A stretch of 9,348 nucleotides of DNA. It comes from JBDUCV01 sp040003255 (GTDB lineage Bacteria > Actinomycetota > Actinomycetes > Mycobacteriales > Jatrophihabitantaceae). Location of the stretch: the NCBI GenBank assembly GCA_040003255.1, contig JBDUCV010000081.1:1-9348 (forward strand). Reading direction: 5' to 3'. How positions within the stretch are numbered: the first letter of the stretch is position 1; each line of letters opens with the position of its first letter. Under the pieces are notes generated by a model. The model did not search any database. It was not told where the DNA came from and saw only the letters and a list, made by a program, of their open reading frames with translations. Shown here piece by piece: positions 5,623-9,348 of the stretch. The position numbers were made by a program, and so were the translations under genes.

Positions 5623-6162
5623 TCACTTACCTGTCTTTCCGGCCTTGCGGCGGACGACTTCGCCCTGGTACCGCACGCCCTTGCCCTTGTATGGGTCGGG
5701 CTTGCGCAGCTTGCGGATGTTCGCCGCGACCTCGCCGACCTGCTGCTTGTCGATGCCCTCGACGACCAGCCGGGTCGGTGACTCGACCCGGAAAAAGATT
5801 CCGTCCGGCGCCGCGACCGGCACCGGGTGGGAAAACCCGAGCGCGAACTCGAGGTCGCTGCCCCGCGGTTGCACCCGATAGCCGGTGCCGACGATCTCGA
5901 GCGTCTTGGCATAGCCGGACGTGACGCCGGTGACCATGTTGGCGATCAGCGTGCGGGACAGCCCGTGCAGGGACTTCGAGATCCGCTCGTCGTCGGGTCG
6001 GGCAACGGTGAGCACACCGTCGTCGCCCTTGCTGACGGTGATCGGTTCGGCCACGGTGTGGCTCAAGGTGCCCTTCGGGCCCTTAACGGTGATGTGCTGC
6101 CCGTCGATCGTGACGTCGACCCCGCTCGGGACCGGGACCGGCAGCTTGCCAATGCGACTCAT
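5623..6162 (-). CDS. rplF: 50S ribosomal protein L6
   Basis: L6 sits near the GTPase-associated centre of the 50S subunit. The 179-residue protein begins MSRIGKLPVPVPSGVDVTID, shows the two repeated alpha/beta domains with the KGPKGTLSH motif (28-35), and carries the C-terminal L6 signature PDPYKGKGVRY (155-165) followed by a basic tail. ATG at 6162 is chosen for the universal MSRIGK start and for AGAGGG (6171-6176) upstream. A longer frame reaching 6204 would overlap rpsH and is not conserved. The gap after rpsH is 13 nt and the gap to rplR is 2 nt. Confidence 0.97.
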   Translation of the reverse strand: MSRIGKLPVPVPSGVDVTIDGQHITVKGPKGTLSHTVAEPITVSKGDDGVLTVARPDDERISKSLHGLSRTLIANMVTGVTSGYAKTLEIVGTGYRVQPRGSDLEFALGFSHPVPVAAPDGIFFRVESPTRLVVEGIDKQQVGEVAANIRKLRKPDPYKGKGVRYQGEVVRRKAGKTGK

Positions 6163-6175
6163 GCTGGTATCCCTC

Positions 6176-6583
6176 TCACCAGACGTAGGCGAGGACTTCC
6201 CCACCTACCCCACGCTTGGCGGCCTGCCGGTCGGTCAGCAGGCCAGATGACGTCGACAGGATCGCGACGCCCAGCCCGCCGAGCACTCGGGGCAGCCCGG
6301 TCGACTTCGCGTACACCCGCAGACCGGGCTTGGACACCCGGCGTACGCCGGCGATGCTGCGCTCGCGGTTCGGGCCGTACTTCAAGTCCAGCGTCAGCAC
6401 CCGGCCGACCTGGCCTTCGGGGGCGTCGGCGACGTGGAAGCCGGCGATGTAGCCCTCCTGCTTCAGGATTTCGGCGACGTGGCTCTTCAGCTTGGAGTGC
6501 GGCATCGCGACCTCGTCGTGGTACGCCGAGTTCGCATTGCGCAGACGAGTGAGCATGTCTGCGATCGGGTCGGTCATGGTCAT
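6176..6583 (-). CDS. rpsH: 30S ribosomal protein S8
   Basis: S8 binds helix 21 of 16S rRNA early in 30S assembly, and in E. coli it represses the spc operon. The 135-residue sequence starts MTMTDPIADMLTRLRNANSA and ends with the RNA-binding C-terminal part containing the conserved STSSG (110-114) and GVGGEVLAYVW. Two ATGs are in frame, at 6583 and 6577; I take 6583 because GAGG (6591-6594) is 7 nt away. The start overlaps by 4 nt (ATGA) the stop of a possible 23-codon minicistron. No S8-target-like stem could be assigned with confidence elsewhere in the window. Confidence 0.96.
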   Translation of the reverse strand: MTMTDPIADMLTRLRNANSAYHDEVAMPHSKLKSHVAEILKQEGYIAGFHVADAPEGQVGRVLTLDLKYGPNRERSIAGVRRVSKPGLRVYAKSTGLPRVLGGLGVAILSTSSGLLTDRQAAKRGVGGEVLAYVW

Positions 6584-6651
6584 GAGTCGGCCTCGATTGC
6601 GAGCACGCTGTTGGAGCGCAGCGAATCGCGGCCTACGGGGTAATCAGTCAT
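6580..6651 (-). CDS. possible 23-residue minicistron upstream of rpsH
   Basis: An ATG at 6651 opens a frame (MTDYPVGRDSLR, then SNSVLAIEADS) that closes with TGA overlapping the rpsH start as ATGA. Purine-rich GAGAGAAG lies 9-16 nt upstream of its ATG and may act as a weak ribosome binding site. It resembles no protein I know. Its first codons and those of rpsH share the 9-mer ACTCATGAC and an MTD start, so it may be a partial local duplication or a coupling leader. Chance is a real alternative in GC-rich DNA, where stop codons are rare. Confidence 0.3.
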   Translation of the reverse strand: MTDYPVGRDSLRSNSVLAIEADS

Positions 6652-6737
6652 GAGTGGTTCTTCTCTCTCGCGGCGGTTCCGCCGGTGTTGGCGGCCTGCC
6701 GCGTCGGTGATCGTCGCGTCGGGTTTACGGTCTGCAC
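6648..6737 (-). CDS. possible 29-residue GTG-started minicistron after rpsN
   Basis: A GTG 4 nt after the rpsN stop opens a frame beginning VQTVNPTRRSPTRQ and ending REKNHS. Its TGA overlaps the ATG of the next minicistron by 4 nt (ATGA). Together the two frames tile nearly the whole 158-nt gap between rpsN and rpsH. There is no clear Shine-Dalgarno, and the frame passes through a small GC hairpin at 6671-6684. Support is weak and comes mainly from the arrangement. Confidence 0.18.
   Translation of the reverse strand: MQTVNPTRRSPTRQAANTGGTAAREKNHS
6671..6684 (-). other. small GC hairpin in the rpsN-rpsH gap
   Basis: CGGCGGAACCGCCG is a near-palindrome that can form a 5-bp stem with a GAAC loop, just before the GAGAGAAG sequence upstream of the 23-codon frame. 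A second short stem (GCGG, loop, CCGC) lies close by. There is no U-tract. The role is unknown. Confidence 0.25.
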
Positions 6738-6741
6738 CGCG

Positions 6742-6927
6742 CTACCACGACGACTTGGTGACTCCGGGGAGTTCGCCGGCGTGCGCCATCTCGCGCAGGC
6801 AGATCCGGCACAGCCCAAACTTCTGGTAAACCGAGTGCGACCGCCCGCACCGCTGGCAGCGGGTGTAGCCGCGAACCTTGAACCGCGGCTTGGCGTTCGC
6901 CTTGTTGATGAGTGCCTTCTTGGCCAT
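6742..6927 (-). CDS. rpsZ: 30S ribosomal protein S14, zinc-binding type Z
   Basis: S14 sits in the head of the 30S subunit. At 61 residues (MAKKALINKANAKPRFKVRG ... TKSSW) this is the short type with an intact zinc ribbon, C24-x2-C27 and C40-x2-C43 (TRCQRCGR, GLCRICLRE). The zinc-independent paralogue, about 101 residues, is usually kept elsewhere for zinc starvation in actinobacteria and is not in this window. ATG at 6927 is 5 nt after the rplE stop, with AGAGGG upstream inside the end of rplE. The gene is also named rpsN or rpsN1 in some annotations. The 158-nt gap that follows is unusually long for this operon. Confidence 0.96.
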   Translation of the reverse strand: MAKKALINKANAKPRFKVRGYTRCQRCGRSHSVYQKFGLCRICLREMAHAGELPGVTKSSW

Positions 6928-6932
6928 CTGGA

Positions 6933-7511
6933 TCAGATTCCCTCTATGTCTCGGAACGGGAAACCGAGCGCTGCGAGCAGCGCACGTCCCTCGTCATCGG
7001 TGGTCGCCGAGGTCACGACCGTAATGTCCATTCCACGCGGACGGTCGATCGAGTCCGGGTCAATCTCGTGGAACATCGATTGCTCGGTCAGCCCGAAGGT
7101 GTAGTTGCCGTTGCCGTCGAACTGCGCCGGCGACAGCCCGCGAAAGTCCCGGATGCGGGGCAACGCGAGGGTGAGCAGCCGGTCCAGGAACTCCCACATC
7201 CGGTCGCCGCGCAAGGTCACCTTCGCGCCGATCGGCATGCCCTCGCGCAGCTTGAACTGGGCGATCGACTTGCGGGCCCGCTGCACGATCGGCTTCTGGC
7301 CAGTGATCAGCGTCAGATCACGCACGGCGGGCTCGATCAGCTTCGCATCACGCGCGGCCGCTCCGACCCCCATGTTGACCACGATCTTGACCAGGTCGGG
7401 GACCTGCATCGGATTCGGGTAGTGGTGCTGTTCGGTGAGCGCCGGCACGATCTCGTCGCGGTAACGCGCCTTGAGCCGAGGCGTCGGCGCTGACTTGGTC
7501 GCCGTGGTCAT
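6933..7511 (-). CDS. rplE: 50S ribosomal protein L5
   Basis: L5 binds 5S rRNA, helps place it in the central protuberance, and touches the P-site tRNA. The 192-residue protein shows LKARYRDEIVPAL (13-25), VPDLVKIVVNMGVG (37-50), ITGQKPIVQRARKSIAQFKL (69-88), the L5 segment REGMPIGAKVTLRGDRMWEF (89-108) and GMDITVVTSATTDDEGRALL (160-179). Length and motifs are normal. Its ATG shares one base with the rplX stop (TAATG), with AAGGA 6 nt upstream, a classic stop-start coupling. Confidence 0.97.
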   Translation of the reverse strand: MTTATKSAPTPRLKARYRDEIVPALTEQHHYPNPMQVPDLVKIVVNMGVGAAARDAKLIEPAVRDLTLITGQKPIVQRARKSIAQFKLREGMPIGAKVTLRGDRMWEFLDRLLTLALPRIRDFRGLSPAQFDGNGNYTFGLTEQSMFHEIDPDSIDRPRGMDITVVTSATTDDEGRALLAALGFPFRDIEGI

Positions 7512-7828
7512 TAAAGGTCCTTCCCGGAACGGCGCGACATGCGCACGTTCTTGCCGCTCTGGTCGTCGCGCCGATATCCGACGCGGGTCGCCTTGCCCTC
7601 GCCGTCGACCACCATCACGTTGCTGGCGCTGATCGCGGCCTCGACATGCTCGATACCGCCGGACTTCGCCCCACGCGCGGTCGCCTGGATCCGGGTGTGC
7701 TTGGTGACCCGGTTGACGCCCTCGATGACGACCTTGTTGGTCACTGGGTCGGCCGCGATGACCTTGCCCTTGATGCCCCGGTCCTTGCCGGCGATTACGA
7801 CGACCTCGTCGCCCTTCTTGATCTTCAT
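7511..7828 (-). CDS. rplX: 50S ribosomal protein L24
   Basis: L24 initiates 50S assembly and later lies near the peptide exit tunnel. The 105-residue protein starts MKIKKGDEVVVIAGKDRGIK with a KOW motif (about 4-31, with G-x-D-x-G-x-x-G-x-V at 14-23), then GVNRVTKHTR and a C-terminal VGYRRDDQSGKNVRMSRRSG. ATG at 7828 is 2 nt after the rplN stop, with GAGG inside the rplN end. Its TAA stop overlaps the rplE start by one base. Confidence 0.97.
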   Translation of the reverse strand: MKIKKGDEVVVIAGKDRGIKGKVIAADPVTNKVVIEGVNRVTKHTRIQATARGAKSGGIEHVEAAISASNVMVVDGEGKATRVGYRRDDQSGKNVRMSRRSGKDL

Positions 7829-7830
7829 GT

Positions 7831-8199
7831 CTAGAGAACCTCGGGAGCCAGAGAAATGATCTTCATGAACCGCTTGTCGCGCAGCTCACGGCCGACTGGG
7901 CCGAAGATGCGGGTGCCGCGGGGTTCGCCGTCCGCCTTGATCAGCACGGCAGCGTTCTCGTCGAAGCGGATGTAGCTGCCGTCGGCGCGACGGCGCTCCT
8001 TGACAGTGCGGACGATGACCGCCTTGACGACGTCACCCTTCTTCACCCCGGCACCGGGCAGCGCATCTTTGACGGTCGCGACGATGATGTCGCCGATACC
8101 GGCGTAACGCCGACCCGAGCCGCCCATCACTCGGATGCACAAGATCTCCTTGGCACCGGTGTTGTCGGCGACACGCAGTCGCGACTCCTGCTGAATCAC
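7831..8199 (-). CDS. rplN: 50S ribosomal protein L14
   Basis: L14 is a five-stranded barrel protein at the subunit interface and is the first gene of the classical spc operon. The 122-residue protein begins MIQQESRLRVADNTGAKEIL and contains the L14 signature at about 60-86 (AVIVRTVKERRRADG, then YIRFDENAAVLI) and GPVGRELRDKRFMKIISLAP near the end. The start is GTG at 8199, set by the conserved N-terminus and by GAGGAG (8206-8211) 6 nt upstream. The GTG overlaps by 4 nt (GTGA) the stop of a possible 40-residue minicistron. A 125-nt gap separates it from rpsQ, the S10-spc junction. Confidence 0.97.
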   Translation of the reverse strand: MIQQESRLRVADNTGAKEILCIRVMGGSGRRYAGIGDIIVATVKDALPGAGVKKGDVVKAVIVRTVKERRRADGSYIRFDENAAVLIKADGEPRGTRIFGPVGRELRDKRFMKIISLAPEVL

Positions 8200-8318
8200 T
8201 GCCTACTCCTCAGTGCATCTTCTGTTCTGGCCCGCGCGCTGGTCTTGGATCGGTAACCCACGACGCGAGGATTGCGCGCCAGCGAGTCGCAACTGATCGC
8301 GGCTTCCGGCGCGTTCAT
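8196..8318 (-). CDS. possible 40-residue minicistron between rpsQ and rplN
   Basis: An ATG at 8318, 6 nt after the rpsQ stop, opens a 41-codon frame (MNAPEAAISCDSLARN at the N-terminus, TSARARTEDALRSRQ at the C-terminus). Its TGA overlaps the GTG start of rplN by 4 nt (GTGA). GAGG, fused to the rpsQ stop codon, lies 4 nt before the ATG. The product would be basic and Arg/Ala-rich with a single Cys, and has no signal peptide or membrane segment; I recognise no family. It fills the S10-spc junction completely. The coupled arrangement and the start signal support translation, but an open frame of this length is not rare at this GC content. Confidence 0.35.
   Translation of the reverse strand: MNAPEAAISCDSLARNPRVVGYRSKTSARARTEDALRSRQ
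8206..8211 (-). promoter_or_regulatory. ribosome binding site supporting the GTG start of rplN
   Basis: GAGGAG in transcript sense lies 6 nt before GTG (8197-8199). No in-frame ATG gives the conserved L14 N-terminus, so this site decides the start. Confidence 0.8.
8227..8282 (-). other. long-loop stem in the rpsQ-rplN gap
   Basis: In transcript sense CTGGCGCGC (8282-8274) can pair with GCGCGGGCCAG (8237-8227) as 4 + 5 bp with a 2-nt GG bulge, around a 36-nt loop. It would lie in the leader just upstream of the rplN ribosome binding site. It may be a regulatory fold or chance in GC-rich sequence. Confidence 0.25.
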
Positions 8319-8324
8319 GTCGCC

Positions 8325-8603
8325 TCACTTTGCCTTCTCGATGACCTCGACCACTCGCCAGCGCTTGCTGGCTGACAGCGGACGGGTCTCCATGATCAGC
8401 ACCCGGTCGCCGACACCAACCTGGTTGGTCTCGTCGTGGGCCTTGAGCTTGTTGGTGCGACGCAGCACCTTGCCGTAGAGGGCGTGCTTGACGCGGTCCT
8501 CGACGGCGACCACGACGGTCTTGTCCATCTTGTCGCTTACCACCAGGCCCTCCCGGGTCTTGCGGAAGCTTGTCCGCGCGTCCTGCGCGTTGGTCTCGGT
8601 CAT
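8325..8603 (-). CDS. rpsQ: 30S ribosomal protein S17
   Basis: S17 is an early-binding OB-fold protein of the 30S body. The 92-residue protein has a short variable N-terminus (1-18), then GLVVSDKMDKTVVVAVEDRV (19-38), LYGKVLRRTNKLKAHDETN (42-60) and the S17 signature GDRVLIMETRPLS (65-77), ending VVEVIEKAK. The ATG at 8603 overlaps the rpmC stop by 4 nt (ATGA). It closes the S10 part of the cluster. Its TGA is embedded in GTGAGG, which may serve as the ribosome binding site of the small frame that follows. Confidence 0.97.
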   Translation of the reverse strand: MTETNAQDARTSFRKTREGLVVSDKMDKTVVVAVEDRVKHALYGKVLRRTNKLKAHDETNQVGVGDRVLIMETRPLSASKRWRVVEVIEKAK

Positions 8604-8827
8604 GCCACACCTTCAGTCGGAGCCACTGACAGGCCGAGCTCACGCTCGCGCAGGATCGTGTAGATCCGGGCGATGTCGTGGCGCACGGTCCGCAGTCGCC
8701 GGTTGTTGTCCAGCTGCCCGGTGGCCATCTGGAAGCGCAGGTTGAACAGCTCCTCCTTGGCTTCCCGCAGCCGCGTCTCGAGCTCGTCGTCGTGTAGCTC
8801 GCGCAGCTCACTCGGCTGGCTTGTCAT
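8600..8827 (-). CDS. rpmC: 50S ribosomal protein L29
   Basis: L29 is a small helical hairpin protein near the tunnel exit, where chaperones and SRP dock. The 75-residue sequence includes LRELHDDELETRLREAKEEL, then FNLRFQMATGQLDNNRRLR and HDIARIYTILRERELG, the usual helical pattern. ATG at 8827 shares one base with the rplP stop (TGATG), and AGGTG lies 7 nt upstream. A GTG one codon earlier is possible but spaced less well. The stop overlaps the rpsQ start by 4 nt, so rplP-rpmC-rpsQ look tightly coupled. Confidence 0.96.
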   Translation of the reverse strand: MTSQPSELRELHDDELETRLREAKEELFNLRFQMATGQLDNNRRLRTVRHDIARIYTILRERELGLSVAPTEGVA

Positions 8828-9246
8828 CACAGCTCACCTGCTTCACGCGTCACGATGCGGCACTTCATGGGCAGCTTGTGGATCGCCCTGGTCAGCGCCT
8901 CTCGGGCGACGACCTCGTTAGGGAACGTCAGCTCGAACAGCACCCGTCCCGGCTTCACGTTCGCGATCCACCACTCGGGAGAGCCTTTGCCGGAACCCAT
9001 CCGGGTCTCGGCCGGCTTCTTGGTGATCGGGCGGTCAGGATAAATGTTGATCCAGACCTTGCCACCACGACGAATGCGCCGGTTGATCGCAATACGCGCG
9101 GACTCGATCTGCCGGTTCGTCACATACGCCGGTTCGAGCGCCTGGATGCCGTACTCGCCGAACGAGACCACCGTGCCGCCCGACGCCGTGCCCTTGCGCG
9201 AGGGGTGGTGCTGCTTGCGGTGCTTGACCCGCCGTGGGATGAGCAT
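8827..9246 (-). CDS. rplP: 50S ribosomal protein L16
   Basis: L16 is a late-assembling protein near the peptidyl transferase centre and the A-site tRNA elbow. The 139-residue protein begins MLIPRRVKHRKQHHPSRKGT, has SFGEYGIQALEPAYVTNRQI (28-47), the signature around RIAINRRIRRGGKVWI (51-66) and RMGSGKGSPEWW (82-93), and ends MKCRIVTREAGEL. E. coli L16 is 136 residues. ATG at 9246 is 3 nt after the rpsC stop, with GGAG 7 nt upstream. Confidence 0.97.
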   Translation of the reverse strand: MLIPRRVKHRKQHHPSRKGTASGGTVVSFGEYGIQALEPAYVTNRQIESARIAINRRIRRGGKVWINIYPDRPITKKPAETRMGSGKGSPEWWIANVKPGRVLFELTFPNEVVAREALTRAIHKLPMKCRIVTREAGEL

Positions 9247-9249
9247 GAC

Positions 9250-9348
9250 TCAACTCCCTGCGTTCTCGGTGGTGGTCTCGGCGAACTGCGCCGGGGAGGC
9301 CGATTCAAGCGGGGCCGCGTCCATTGCCGGCGCCTCGACTGCCGGCGC
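9250..9348 (-). CDS. rpsC: 30S ribosomal protein S3, C-terminal tail only (partial)
   Basis: A frame open from the window edge encodes 32 residues (APAVEAPAMDAAPL ... FAETTTENAGS) ending in TGA 3 nt before rplP. The position directly upstream of rplP and the Ala/Pro/Glu/Thr-rich acidic composition match the disordered C-terminal tail that actinobacterial S3 proteins carry. No KH or S3 core domain is visible, so the assignment rests on synteny and composition. The coding DNA contains two copies of GCGCCGGCA 15 bases apart, giving APAVE-APAMD. Confidence 0.8.
   Translation of the reverse strand, partial: APAVEAPAMDAAPLESASPAQFAETTTENAGS

Noticed and set aside
6163..6204. Longer N-terminus for rplF
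   Set aside because: It overlaps rpsH, lacks family support, and the MSRIGK start has its own ribosome binding site.
8200..8324. A separate spc-operon promoter in the rpsQ-rplN gap
   Set aside because: I found no minus-strand -35/-10 pair with acceptable spacing; read-through from the S10 part is simpler.
8203..8811. A 202-codon minus-strand frame overlapping rpsQ and rpmC
   Set aside because: It runs out of frame through two certain ribosomal genes and has shadow-like composition.
1..9348. Mobile elements, CRISPR arrays, tRNA or rRNA genes
   Set aside because: No transposase, regular repeat-spacer array, tRNA-like cloverleaf or rRNA sequence was seen; the window is fully explained by conserved operon genes plus one regulator.

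Overview
This window is a stretch of the S10-spc ribosomal protein supercluster from a GC-rich actinomycete. All housekeeping genes lie on the minus strand, so transcription runs from high to low coordinates. The actinobacterial reading rests on several things: very high GC with GTG and TTG starts, the order rplO-secY-adk-map-infA (as in Streptomyces-type clusters), a Gly/Arg-rich N-terminal extension on S5, an Ala/Pro/Glu-rich tail on S3, and a zinc-finger (type Z) S14 as the only S14 in the locus. I cannot fix the order or genus from sequence alone.

Layout in the direction of transcription: rpsC (3' end only), rplP, rpmC and rpsQ form the end of the S10 part. They are followed by rplN, rplX, rplE, rpsN (type Z), rpsH, rplF, rplR, rpsE, rpmD and rplO, which is the classical spc order. 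A 205-nt gap then precedes secY, adk and map. Next comes one gene on the opposite strand, an Lrp/AsnC-family regulator, and then infA, which is cut by the window edge. Spacing is very tight in most places: rplP/rpmC and rplX/rplE overlap by 1 nt, rpmC/rpsQ overlap by 4 nt, and several gaps are 2-16 nt. Translational coupling is therefore likely along much of the message.

The genes work together as follows. Ten large-subunit and small-subunit proteins plus L30, L15 and S5 build the ribosome. SecY forms the membrane channel for exported and inserted proteins, Adk balances adenine nucleotides, Map removes the initiator methionine from nascent chains, and IF-1 (infA) acts in initiation. The Lrp/AsnC regulator is the only accessory gene, and its target cannot be read from the sequence.

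I found no mobile element, CRISPR array, tRNA or rRNA, and no gene-free stretch above 300 bases. I also found no clearly new multi-gene system. The points most worth a second look are: (1) all three ribosomal-gene gaps longer than 20 nt (rplR-rpsE, rpsN-rpsH, rpsQ-rplN) are spanned wholly or largely by unannotated minicistrons whose stop codons overlap the next start codon by 1 or 4 nt; (2) a strong 14-bp hairpin in the rplO-secY gap that pairs fully only in the sense of the operon transcript; (3) the Lrp/AsnC gene inserted backwards between map and infA, sharing a CTAG tetranucleotide with map as both stop codons.
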